From positions 28,276-92,275 of the forward strand of contig JAEPRB010000162.1 in the NCBI GenBank assembly GCA_016758965.1: a DNA stretch of 64,000 nt, written 5' to 3'. The translations under genes and the position numbers were made by a program. The DNA is from Circinella minor. Its lineage: Eukaryota; Mucoromycota; Mucoromycetes; Mucorales; Lichtheimiaceae. The notes beneath the pieces are model-generated. The model was not told the DNA's origin. It saw only the letters and a program-made list of their open reading frames with translations, and ran no database searches. Positions within the stretch are counted from its first letter, which is position 1, and the number at the start of each line of letters is the position of its first letter. Below, piece by piece: positions 37,474 to 49,228 of the stretch.

Positions 37474-39101
37474 TTATGCAGCACAAGATCCTATATAAAT
37501 AGTAAAATAAAAATCAGTTCATTGCTTTTTCTTTTTTTTTTCTCTCTCTCTCTCTTTCTTATTTTATTTTATTGATATATATATATATAATACAGTACCT
37601 GATCTAATATTTGCCACTACATTAAGAAGTTCACCATTCGAAGTATCTTCATCAACAGACCAAACCATGGCTCCACCAAGTCCTTGACATAATGCATAAT
37701 TAATTTTGATACTCATCGATTGTGGGTCATCATATGAAATAAATGTCTTGTCTGTTGGATTAAATAACCAAGGTGTTTGAGTAATATTATCCCAATTTCT
37801 AATCCAAGGAGCACCTGCTGTTGTTGGCGTGGTTAAAACACCTTGTGATCTTAGGTTACCATAACGCCATACCCCAGATAATCCTCCAGAATCTTTACTA
37901 CAATAAGGATCTTGCCAATATCCATCATAGGAATCACCATGAGGAGCATTTCCAGATATTTGAGGTTGATATTGAGAATTGGATTGGGTCATATCCACAG
38001 TAGCCGCTAACATAAGAATAATAAATTTAATTACGTACGTACTTTTTAGTAATTAAAAAAAAAAAAGAGGGGGAGGGTGAAGATAAAAACTTACTTGCTG
38101 ATCGACCATAAAAAGCAACTCCTGGTACTAGTTTACTTTTATCAGCTTTTGCATTAATCCAACCTTGAATAGCAGAAACATAACTATCTGCATCACCATG
38201 ACCAGGTTCAAAATGAAAAGGTGCATTTGGACCTGTTGTACTATTCCAAGCACCATTAATATCATAGGTCATTAAAGTAATTCTATCCACAATATCAGAA
38301 AAAGCTGAAACATCTGTCATATATCCAGAAGGTGTGACAAATGGACGCACATGAGCTGCAAATGAAATTTCCTTTTTAGAAGATCCTTGAATACCATCTA
38401 ATGCTTGACGAAGTTCCTTGAGAAGTTGAAGAAAATTATTTGCATCATTGGCTAAATCAAAGGTATTGCAACCAGCACCTTGACGACCAGGATATTCCCA
38501 GTCTTTTTTTTTTTTTTTATACGTATTTAAATGAATATTAATTATTGTTCACTTGTTATATAATTGTAAGAGGGTCCCAACCATATGTGTGTTTTTTATT
38601 CTTACCAATATCAACACCATCTGTACCATACTTGTTAATTTGATCAACATTCCATTTAATAAAATTTTGTCGTTGTATAGGATCTGCTGCCATGGTACTA
38701 AATGTCAAACAACCTGACCATCCACCAACAGATATCAATACCTTGGCATTACTTGCATGAGCAGCTTTCACTAATCCAGGCAATTGATTATCAACTTGGG
38801 ATGCATCTGTCCATTCAGGTGTATCTCCTTTGATGAGTATAGCAAATGCATAATGAATATGTGTATATTTGGAAAAGTCAATATTGGAAGCTGGCCAACG
38901 TGCATACAACCCTAAAATAAAATAGTATAGTATGCATTGTTGTTCAATTTTTACTATGTTTTTATAGTTCATGGTATTTACCAAGACAACAAGACTATAC
39001 TTACAATTAGGAAAGTAACCAATAATGGATTTATCTGCAAGCACATAGGCAGATAACATAATAATACTGAATAAAGAAATAATAGTTGGTTTGAAGAGCA
39101 T
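37474..39101 (-). CDS. Secreted GH18 chitinase
   Basis: Five exons (39101-39005, 38911-38606, 38502-38095, 38006-37599 and 37490-37474) give 411 residues. A signal peptide is clear: MLFKPTIISLFSIIMLSAYV, ending at LA just before DKS. The GH18 barrel starts IIGYFPNW and has SVGGWSG and the catalytic signature DGVDIDWE at 130-137, with Glu 137 the proton donor. Intron 3 splits the signature, and the Asp 135 codon is completed across the junction. Later come TLMTYDINGAW and GGAMVWSVDED, the usual barrel strands 6 and 8. No chitin-binding module or Ser/Thr-rich wall linker follows, so it is a catalytic-domain-only enzyme for cell-wall remodelling or nutrition. The 17-nt last exon adds only the final GSCAA. 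Confidence 0.95.
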
Positions 39102-39215
39102 TGTAGTGTGATAATATAGAAGAAGAAGAATGAGAGATGGATGTTTGTTGTAAGTAGTGTAAGAGTATGTAATAATTGTTATTTTATTTTTATTTTTTGA
39201 AAACTAAATTCTAGT

Positions 39216-39226
39216 GCCTTTTTATA
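39216..39226 (-). promoter_or_regulatory. TATA box of the chitinase gene
   Basis: On the minus strand the sequence reads TATAAAAAGGC, about 115 bp upstream of the chitinase ATG. It is a near-consensus TATA box at a typical fungal distance, and suits a regulated secreted enzyme gene. Confidence 0.6.
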
Positions 39227-41691
39227 TTCAAAAAAACACCCCCCCCTCTAAATATGTTCTTGTTGTTATCATGCGCAATTCCATCTAACGCTCTATGTAT
39301 ATACATACTTTCTTTTTTTTGTTAGAGAATGAATAAGACTTTTTTTTTTTTTTTTTTACGATCTCCAGCTGATAATAATGATTGCTTGTTTTTAATGGTA
39401 GTAATGTGATCTTATTTTACGTACGTAGATAATAATAGCAAAAGGTATTTGATAGTAAATTACAAAGAAGTTACTACACAGAGGACCCTTATCATGTTTT
39501 TGAATGATTTTAGCGCGTGATAACCATGTTGCTTCTTGTATGATTTTCACAAATAATCCATCAAAAAAAAAAAAGAGTGAAATGAACAATGAACGTTTGA
39601 TAGAAATTCTTAACAGTATAAAAAAATAAAAGAATTGTCAGTACAAGTATGATTTATTGAGCTAAATACTACAAATACGTAGTATATCCATAAGACTTAA
39701 TACGTAGTAGATTCACTGAACTATTATATCATAGACTCTATTTGTAAATATTATTATTATCATTGTCTGTCCAATATCATTATATCATCAAGTTCCTTTT
39801 TAATCTATGAATTATTTTACAATGCTGATAACTAGATTAGGAAATGTAACCGAGGTATAAACGACAAAACAGCGTTTATATGAATCACGTATACAAAGAA
39901 CGTTTCTGTTTTTTCTTTTTCTCTATAATAATAATAATAATAATATATGTCATGTTTTTAAATCATATGGAATTATTTGAACCCTTAAAATCAAAAGACC
40001 CTTATAATAAATATCATATTTATAATAATCTCATCAATTCATTGCTTACTAATAAATAGGCACATTATAAAAAAAAAGAATTGGTTTTTCTATTTACAAA
40101 ACAAAATTTTCTGTAAAAAAAAAAAAACAAGAAATATGAAATGCAGAAATTCTTTTGCAGTTAATTCTTTTTTGTAATCTTTTTTTTTTTTTTTGATGAA
40201 ATAAATTACTAGTAACAAAACAACAACAACAACAACAACAACAAAAAATTGCTACGTACTAGTAACAAAAAAAAAAAAAAAAAAGTACAGGGTCCTTCAA
40301 TATGCATGTTTTGTATTACAATAAATAAATCATCATTAATAAACAAATGACATAAAAAATAAACATTGATGATAACCACATGGAGCAAAAAAGAAAAAAA
40401 AAAAGTTAATTGTTGTTTATATATGACAAAGCAAACTATTTACGAAAATATAGAATGTGATGATATTGTGTTCGTGAGAAAAAAAAACAGAATCTAGTTA
40501 TTGGACCCTGACTTCTTTCTTACGTACTTGAAACAAATGACTTTTTCTTATGTATATGTAATTGAATTATACTTGATAAAAAAAAAAAAAAGTAATTATT
40601 AATTTATATAGTTTTCTCTCAGGTACGTACTTATATCTCACAACTTTAAATTTGATATACACTATGACTACTTTTTTTTTTTTCATGTTCCTTACGTATT
40701 TACTATTAAAAATCAGTGTTTCATTGTTATAAATACAATCATAATCATTTATGTACATAAGCTTTTAAACAGTTTTAATTGAAACATTTATGTTAAATAG
40801 TTATAATATATATATATATATTACAAGATAGCAAGGATAAAACAAAAAGGGTTAATATAAATTATAATAAAGTCATCACCACTTTTATTTAAATAACAAA
40901 ATACGTAATTCGAAGAAGAAGTGTAATTAGTTCATTGTTTACTTAAGAATCATATCATAGGTATAAATGGTTTTAATCATGACTCATTATAATATGAGTT
41001 TTCTCCCGAAAAAAAAAAAAAAATTGACAACCAAATTCAGTTTAAGTTCTCACGATTTCATTTTGACTAAGCCAAAGGTAAATTATAATATTCCCCGAAT
41101 AAAAAAAAGTAATTAAAATTATTGATAATAATCAAAAGGAAAAAAAAAAAAAATGAGACCGCATCTGTATTTATAGAAAATTTTAAGGCGGCGCAAAACA
41201 ATAGAATATTTGAAAGAAGCCATTAAAAAAAATGCATAATAAAAAACTAATATGTAAAAACTACACTATATTACTTGTTTTTTTTTTATAAGTAACTTAT
41301 TATAATAAACTTTTATAGTTAAATTTTATGCATTGAATTAAAAATATTGTTTATGATCTTGTGTCAGGTTAAAATGGATTAAACTATTATCCAGATAAAA
41401 CTTTAATTTATTTGTAACACAATCTTTGTTAAAACAAATGTGAATTCACACCCATTATTTTATTATAACTCATAATAATAACAAGTACGTATATCTAATA
41501 ATATGATATGATAATTATGTCAAGAGGAATGAATCTTAAATATTAAACTATTCACTATATATAACATTATTAGTATTAGTATTAGTATTATTATAATTAT
41601 TATAGTATAATCGATGATTTTTAGATGTTTAAAAACCCTTTTAAAACAATTGATTACATATTTGATTTAGATCCCCGCTCCGAAGAAAGCT

Positions 41692-41700
41692 TATATAAAA
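41692..41700 (+). promoter_or_regulatory. TATA box of GGT-like gene B
   Basis: The sequence reads TATATAAAA, about 117 bp upstream of the gene B start codon. Spacing matches the chitinase TATA box. The region between carries CT-rich tracts that may include the transcription start. Confidence 0.55.
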
Positions 41701-41816
41701 TAAAATATTCCATCCCCACACAACTTTACAATCTCACCGAGACTTCGGACATTGTTCTTCTTCATCTCTCTTTTTTCTTTATTATTATTAAGACTAAATA
41801 GAAAAAGAAAAAAAAA

Positions 41817-44421
41817 ATGGTTGTAGATTCTTTACCTTTTATTTCTCGTCGTTCCGCTGTATATGGAACTCATGGAATGGTTGCAAGCGCGTATGTAATT
41901 TTGAATTGATTTTTTTTATTTGTTTATTTATTAAAGGTTATTTTTAATAATGAATTATAATGATTTTTAGACAACCATTAGCAACTCAAGCTGGTATTGA
42001 CATTCTTAAAAAAGGAGGAAATGCAGCTGTAAGTAATTCTTTTTTTTTTTTTTTTTTTGGTTGAAATATCAAAGAAGAAAGCTAATAAAATTTTTTTTTT
42101 TTTTTGCATAATTATAGGATGCAGCTGTTGCTGTTGGTAAGTAAAATAAATAAATAAATAAATAATGCAATCCTTTTTATTTAATAAATATTTTCTTTTT
42201 TTTTTATATAGCCGCTGCCCTGAATGTAACAGGTAAAAAGATATTCTCTACTCCACTTTTTTTTTTCTACATTCTAACTTTCTTAATGTTATAATAGAAC
42301 CTGCATCCACTGGTATTGGTGGTGATGCATTCTGTTTATATTATGATTCCAAAACTCGTAATGTTCGTGGTTTAAATGGTTCTGGAAGGTAAAAAAAATT
42401 ATGAAAAAAAAAAAAAAAAGACTCTGAAAAAAAAAAACTAAATATATTTTTTATTATAGAACACCTGCTGCATTAACTATTGAATATCTTCGTGAAAAAG
42501 CTGAAATTAAAGGTGCCTCTCTTCCTAATTTTAGTATTCATGCTGCTACTGTTCCTGGTGCAGCGGCTGCTTGGGTAGATACTGTTGAAAAATTCGGATC
42601 AGGCAAATTAGATTTAACTACTATCTTGCAACCAGCTATTGATTTGGCTGAAGAAGGGTAAAAATATCTACTATTTCTTATAAAAAAAACATAATCATTT
42701 TAATATATTAATTAATTAATTAATAATTATTTTTTTTTCTTAAAAAAACAAAGGTTTCCTGTATCAACTATTTCATCATACCAGGTATATTTCTTGATAA
42801 AAACGGTGTGGAGATAGAAAATTAACTTTATTTTAATATAATCAATAGTGGAACGAAGAAGAAACTTTATTAAAAAAATCAAATCCTACTAAAGAAAACT
42901 TTCTTATTGATGGTGATCATGCACCTGCAGAAGGTGAAATCATTCAATTAGTTAATCTTGCAAAGTAAAGTACAATATGAATGAGTCAAAAGTATATATA
43001 TATATATCATAGATTTATTTATTTATATCATATTAAATTAGGACTTTTAAAACTCTTGCTGCAGAAGGTAAAGATGGATTTTATAAAGGTCGTATTGCTG
43101 ATGCTATTGTTGATGCTGTTAAATCAAGAGGAGGTTTAATGACACATGAAGATCTTGCTTCACATACATCTGAAATGGTTGAACCTATTTCTCTTGATTA
43201 TCATGATTGGACTGTATGGGAAATTCCACCTAATGGTCAAGGTATTACTGCCTTAATTGCTCTTGGTATCATTCGTGCTTTGGAAGAACAACATGGTTTA
43301 GATCTTACCCAATTTGAACAGAACTCAGCAGAATATTTACATATTATTATTGAAGCATTACGTTTGGCATTTGCTGATACTCGTTATTATGTAACTGATC
43401 CTAAAGTATTACCTTGTCCAACTGAAAAATTGTTGAGCAAAGAATATTTATCGGAACGTGCTAAATTAATTGATCTTAAAAAGAGAAATGATAATGTTCA
43501 AAAGGGTTACCCAGAAGAAACGAGTAATACTGTATACTTTTCTGTTGTTGATGGTGAAGGCAATGCTTGTAGTTTTATTGTAAGTAATTCTATAAACAAA
43601 TAAACAAAGTACATTTACTAATCATACCCTTTTTATTATAACATAATCCTTAATAGAACTCTAATTTTATGCATTTTGGTGTAAGTTCATATTAGAAATA
43701 GGGATCATTAGAATTTTTATAATAACTAAATAATTCTTTATTATAGACTCATATCATTCCAGAAGGTTGTGGATTTACTCTTCATAATCGCGGTTGTAAC
43801 TTTGTTCTTATAGAAGATCATCCCAACTGTATTGGTCCTAGTAAGAGACCTTATCATACAATTATTCCCTCCATGATCACACGTAAAACACCTGCTGGTG
43901 ATCATGATCTTGAAGCATGTTTTGGTGGTAATGTATAATATATTTTATATTTTTTTTTAAATTAAACTAAGCAATTCCAATGAGGAAGAGAGTAGGAAAA
44001 AAAACACAATAATCTAACATTGGATAAAACAATGGGTTTAGTTATGGGTGCATTCATGCAACCTCAAGGTCAAGTACAAGTGATCATGAACATGTTACAC
44101 TATCACGCTAATCCTCAACATGCTCTCGATCTTCCAAGAATTTGTATTGCTCCTCCTAAACCTGGTGCTGATGTAGCATCTGCTGCTTATGGTTTTACTG
44201 ATGTATCCAATTCTGTTGTATATGTTGAAGAAGGTATTCAACCTGAAACTATTGAACAATTAGAAGCTAGAGGTCATACATGTTATGTTATTGCCGGTCA
44301 TGGTCGTTCAATGTTTGGTCGTGGTCAAGTTATTCGTTCAAAGAAGGATAAACGTACTGGTAAATTCATTCTTGGTGCTGGTAGTGATTCTCGTGGTGAT
44401 GGTCAAGCTGCTGGCTGGTAA
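41817..44421 (+). CDS. Gamma-glutamyltranspeptidase-like protein B (YwrD-type Ntn hydrolase)
   Basis: Twelve exons give 576 residues: 41817-41890, 41971-42028, 42118-42136, 42212-42232, 42298-42388, 42460-42657, 42754-42784, 42849-42964, 43042-43579, 43657-43680, 43747-43927 and 44042-44421. Family blocks are all present: [57 protein letters not shown] and [14 protein letters not shown] ([13 protein letters not shown]). Next come the nucleophile region [20 protein letters not shown] with Thr 366, then NSNFMHFG and a glycine-rich C-terminus ([16 protein letters not shown]). It acts on gamma-glutamyl compounds by family; the substrate and physiological role are unknown. With no signal peptide it is probably cytosolic. 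It is the better-conserved copy of the pair, and every exon except 9, 11 and 12 is the same length as in gene A. Confidence 0.92.
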
Positions 44422-44682
44422 TAATAATAATAATAAAAACAGAAATACAACAATAATAACCACAATAACACCACAATCCCAAACCCTATATCTTGATAAT
44501 AAATGATAATAATAAAATAAAGAAAATAATAATAATCAAAAACAATAACAGTTTTTTTTTGATGCAAGGATAACAAAAAAACAACAAACGGAACAACTGG
44601 TGTTTTTATTTTGTGTGTGTGTGTGTGTACAGGTTGAGAATAATAAGTGAAGAAGAGTAGAGATGATCGATTAAGATTCCAC

Positions 44683-45663
44683 TTATTTTTTCTATATATA
44701 AAAACAATAAGATAAATGTATTAGTCCATACATTCTCCTTTTCTTTTTGACTTTTATTATCATAAAACATTACCTTGTTAGCTTCTTCCTCAGCCTTGTC
44801 ACGAGCACGCTTTTCACGAGCACCGAGAGTACGGGCTTCAGAGCGAGCATAACGAAGCTTCTTGAAAGCGTTAACAGACTTTTCTTCAGCAGTGATAGCA
44901 CGAGCTTCAGGAGCAGCAGCGATTTGCTCAATGGGGAGAAGACCACCACGGAGTTGAACAGCAGAAGCAACTTCAGCAGCCTAAAAAAATAAAATATAAA
45001 AAAGTAAATAAATCAAGCTTTTTTTATTTTATTTTATTTTCCAATACCTCCTCCCCCATCATTCTTTTTGACAACAAAAATAAATTTACCTCAGAGTCAC
45101 CAGCCTTGGGCTTACCAGCCTTACGGGGGAAGACAATAAGCTTAGCCTTGTAAGCCTTCAAACGTTGAACGTTCAATTCCAAGGATTCTTGGGAATGGTT
45201 GCGGCGACGATGGTCAACAGCAATACCAACGGTACGAGCAACCTTCTTGTTAATGCCAGCTTCCTATAAAATTCACCATTATTATTTTTTTTTTAATTTT
45301 TCAAATAAATTCCCAATGTAAAATATATATTAATAAATGATATTATTTTTCTCCATTCATTTTTCTTTTTTTTTTTTTTGGTTCCATTCCTTTTTGAAAA
45401 TTAAAAAAACCAATTACCTTGAGTTCTTCCAAAGTGAAACCACGACCAGCACGCAACTTCATGTTGTAACGTTGAGTAGGGCAACGAACGGCAGGACGCA
45501 AAAGACCGTCAACGGGTCTAGGGGCAATGCGAGCAGCCTTTTGGATACGTGCAACTCTTCTGGATTTCTTACGACCGGGTTGATCGAACCAAGTCTTAAC
45601 GCGACGTTGCCAATCCTTGCGGAAATGTTGGTTGGGCAATTGGTTGTTATGCTTCAAAACCAT
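44683..45663 (-). CDS. RPL13: 60S ribosomal protein eL13
   Basis: This is a structural protein of the large ribosomal subunit. Exons 45663-45418, 45263-45090, 44980-44774 and 44691-44683 give 211 residues, the normal length. Diagnostic stretches are [51 protein letters not shown] and [14 protein letters not shown]. The last exon is only 9 nt and codes Lys-Lys-stop. Without it the frame would run on past AAG into the intron, so the exon is inferred from the canonical donor (GTAATG), a good acceptor (TATATATAG) and the expected Lys-rich end. Codon choice is more GC-rich (AAG, GCT, CGT, GAG) than in its neighbours, as expected for a highly expressed gene. A 5' UTR intron is probable at about 45670-45858 (GTATGT to TTAG, just before the ATG). 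Confidence 0.95.
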
Positions 45664-45669
45664 TGTGAC

Positions 45670-45696
45670 CTAATGATTATATAAAAAAAAAATATA

Positions 45697-45728
<32 letters not shown>

Positions 45729-46821
45729 CCATCAATCCATCCATTCAATAATCCATTCATTTATCGATCAAATCTATCCATCTGTCGTTCGTTTCGTAAT
45801 TTCAAGATAATATTTGTTATCGATTATTCTAATATTCGTCGTCTTTAGGTTTACATACCGATCACCAATATAGGGAGGGAGAGAAGGATTCTACAGAATG
45901 AACAATTAAAAGAAGTAGTTTTCCAGGACCAGCCTTGTAAAATTGACATTCCGCTAATTTTTTCTTTTTTACTTTCCATATATTTTATCTTTTTTTTTTT
46001 TTTTTTTTTTTTTGCTCTAATGCAATATTTAATATTATGTTTTATTGAGTTTTATAAACTATTTTATTTATTTATTTTGTTTCTTTTTTTTCGTAAAGCA
46101 AAAGAATACAACATGGGGTTTTTTTTATTACTATTAAGCAATAAACAAAAGTGCTTTTTAATATACTAATAATACTATCTTATTATTAATAATACAAGTA
46201 ACTTTTCTGTATTGATCGCAACCAAGTATTATTTGCTATAACGCTTATTTTTTGAATAGATCATTAGAATTATATGTAGTAAAACTTATTAGTATGTTAT
46301 AACTATTTATTTATTAAGTAATTTTGCGTTCTACGCCAGATGCTCTTATCGTCGTATATCCAGTAACACTCGGTATGATATGATGATGAGTGGTGGTGAA
46401 TTGTATACATATGACTGGTAACTCCTTGGTTATCCTTGTAATATAATTTTGTTTAAGACATGACACTGGATGTTTATTAGCTTTTTTATGGATTAAACAA
46501 TACTTGGGAAAAATAATCACGTGGTTTGGATTTTGTTTGATTCAAGTTATTTATCTTTTAGTATAGAATATAATCTATTTTATCAATGATAAAAATAAAA
46601 AGTATTTTCTTTTCAATTAATATAAATCAATAACAAGTACTCTTAATGAATTACAGAGTGTTGCTAAGAATATTAAATAGTAGTATTCAGCTGAAAATAT
46701 GTTTACAACTACAAAATAAAGAATTATTCCTATTCTGGCGACCAATTTGAATCCATAATAAATCCAGCCAAGTCCTTTAACTTCGTTTGGTTCCTATTAT
46801 AGTTTAAAACACTTATATAGA
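45670..46821. promoter_or_regulatory. Divergent promoter region of RPL13 and IMP2
   Basis: This spans the probable RPL13 leader intron and upstream DNA to the IMP2 start. There is an (AT)n run near 45706-45729 and long T tracts at 45990-46013. The T tracts read as poly(dA) on the RPL13 strand, a common nucleosome-excluding feature of ribosomal promoters. A 68-residue minus frame at 46314-46520 has no recognised content. Confidence 0.45.
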
Positions 46822-47804
46822 ATGGGATTTTATTCTCGCATGCGAACAAGTCCATACTTTTCACCAGCAGTAAAAGCATTGGCATGGTTTCCAGTAGTAA
46901 TGTTTTTCGTCGATCACGGTTTTAGCTATGGTACTGTCCATGGTCGCTCCATGCAAGTAAGAAAGTTTTACTTATACAACAACAAAAAATAAATAAATAA
47001 AAATAGAAACGACATTTCCTCACAACCCCCGCAATCAATTTCGATCAAATAATATGAATTGACAATGTGAAATCATTTATTACCATTTTATATATACATA
47101 TATAGCCAACTTTTAATCCTGACAGTAATAAAATGTGGCGCGATCGTGTATTATTGAACAAATGGGCTGTTACTGATCATGAATTTAAACGTGGTGAAGT
47201 AGTAACTTTGACGTAAAACATTTTTAATTTTTTAGATATTTTTCTTTCACCTCTTAGGTATCCTTTAATAATTAATATAATTTTTTTTTTTTTTTTTTTT
47301 TTTTGGAATAGTTCTCCAAGTGATCCAAAATGTGTATTGACAAAACGTATTATTGCTTTAGAAGGTGATACGGTTCAACCATTAAAACATAATAAAGCAC
47401 CAGGTAAAAATAATAGTAAGAGGTTTGATATTATAAACTTTTTTTTTTCTGAATTAAAACATTCTAAAACCAAAATATTATTATGTAGTATATGTACCAA
47501 AAGGACATTGTTGGATTGAAGGCGATGAAGCATTTCATTCAAGGGATAGTAATACATTTGGAACGGTAAAAATAAAGAATAATCTAAATTTAACCAATAT
47601 GATATACATATATGTGTGAAGGGGCATTTTGAAATCTTATTGATTTAAATTGTGGATATATAGGTACCTATGGGATTAATCAAGGCCAAAGTTACTCATG
47701 TTCTATTTCCATTTGACCGTTTTGGTCCAGTAGAAAAACGACCCATTTCTAAAAGAGTAACAGTAGGATTTATACAACCTGGTCAAGATGATGATTATTG
47801 GTGA
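46822..47804 (+). CDS. IMP2: Mitochondrial inner membrane protease subunit 2 (type I signal peptidase family)
   Basis: Exons 46822-46956, 47106-47212, 47312-47403, 47489-47565 and 47664-47804 give 183 residues. The enzyme is a Ser/Lys-dyad protease that trims sorting signals from proteins in the intermembrane space. A membrane-spanning stretch at about 17-35 (AVKALAWFPVVMFFVDHGF) precedes the active Ser 43 in GRSMQPTF. The general-base Lys 92 is in TKRIIALEGD. GHCWIEGDEAFHSRDSNTFG and VPMGLIKAKVTHVLFP are the conserved strands of the S26 family, and GDEAFHSRDSN matches the GDN/D-S-D box. All catalytic parts are present. Confidence 0.93.
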
Positions 47805-48074
47805 AAAAAAAATAGAGAATATTAGCTCTATATGTACTGTATATATATATATATATAGATAGATAGATTGTTTTTGTTATAATTACGGAATATACCTACT
47901 AAAACGTTTTGGACTTGGTTATTATTGATTAATATGGATTTTAATATATTGGATGCTTCACAGATAGATTATGTATGCATACTTTATTGACTAAACTGGA
48001 ACTATTTGGATGGAAATTGAATAATATCATTGAGTATATATATGAGTAATTACGCGTTAAGTGTGATTAACTAT

Positions 48075-48953
48075 CTAATTAATTACAGCTTTTAAAATAT
48101 CATCGATAGCATCTTGAAATTTGTCATAAATACAAGCCCTAAACTTTGTTATTACTTGTTCCTGAATACCGCGGAAAAATTCAAATGGAATGTCTTCGCG
48201 TTTACTGACACTTTTGCCACACCATAAAACTCCATACAATTCTGGCCTGATTATAAACGTTAGTTTAAAAATTAAACAGTCTGTTATCGTTTTCAAGCAG
48301 AACATACTTATATATATTTAACGGATCCTTGTTAACAAAACAATCAATGAACTTGCTCCAGCCATACCAGAGTGAGACCACTATATAATTTTTTATTAGG
48401 TTATTGTTACCTTCTTGATCTTTTGTTTTTTGTTTACATTCAAGTAGCTTTGTTCTTTTTTAAACATGTTTTTTTTTCTACTGGCACGGTTTATACATCA
48501 AATATATTAAATCCTATGTGTTTACCTTCTTCTCTTTCTTCATAACTTTTTGTTCGGACTTCTCGCTGTTGTTCACCTTCACCATACCAAAATTGTTGAA
48601 GTATTTCATTTTCGTCCTGTTCTTCATCCAAAACATCATTTGCTGTTTTGTTTCTTTTTCGTGCTTCAATATCATCATCATCATCATAATGATTTGATGC
48701 TCGTTCCCTCTATATAACCCACACCATTGTAAGTTAGTTAAAAAAGCAAAGCAAGGTGCGGTGATTGCTTACTATACCTTCCCAATGCTGTTGTTAGTTC
48801 TATGTTTAACAATTATTCAGTGATTAGGTCAGCAGTAAAACTCAGCAACTGTACATAATTAATAAAAGTTTGTATTTATACCTGATATTGACATTGCTTG
48901 AGTTCGTTACAATGATAGTAGAAGGAAGAACAGGCAAACAGGGGGATTCAATC
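48075..48953 (-). CDS. Unknown protein, 5' end not resolved
   Basis: Five exons keep one frame: 48953-48882, 48799-48778, 48709-48526, 48380-48308 and 48246-48075, about 174 residues. The translated parts read IESPCLPVLPSTIIVTNSSN, a charged middle (HYDDDDIEARKRNKTANDVL, then LQQFWYGEGEQQREV) and a C-terminal part with aromatic residues (VVSLWYGWSKFIDCFVNKD, YGVLWCGKSVSKREDIPFEF). I recognise no family and no catalytic motif. The first visible exon needs two bases from an upstream exon, which I could not find, so the start is missing. The second exon is a 22-nt micro-exon. Intact splice signals argue that it is a live gene or a recent pseudogene. Confidence 0.55.
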
Positions 48954-49228
48954 CTAAATAATTAAATATAACATATATAATTAGATAAATATAAACAAAG
49001 AATAAATATACTTTTTATAAATACTATAAATATTAAAATAATCTATCATAAACTTTATTACCATAGTGATTAATGAAAGAAAAAAATTTTAACTCAGAAT
49101 AATAAATAAGTGTTGCTTTTAAAAAAATAAAGTTGGATTTATTTTTACACTTAATTTCTATAGAAATTCTATGTTTATTAGTTACCATGGTAATTATTTT
49201 TTCTTTTACTTTTTAAAAAAAATCAAAA

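Larger units (their letters stand above)
39102..41816. promoter_or_regulatory. Divergent intergenic region between the chitinase and GGT-like gene B
   Basis: About 2.7 kb, very AT-rich, holds the two divergent promoters. It has many A and T homopolymers, an (AAC)n run at about 40217-40243 and an (AT)n run near 40808. A 65-residue minus frame at 39392-39589 (FVKIIQEATWLSRAKIIQKH) looks faintly protein-like but has no splice partner. No other gene was seen. Confidence 0.5.

Noticed and set aside
40217..40243. (AAC)n run considered as a CRISPR-like or regulatory array
   Set aside because: It is a simple trinucleotide microsatellite with no spacers.
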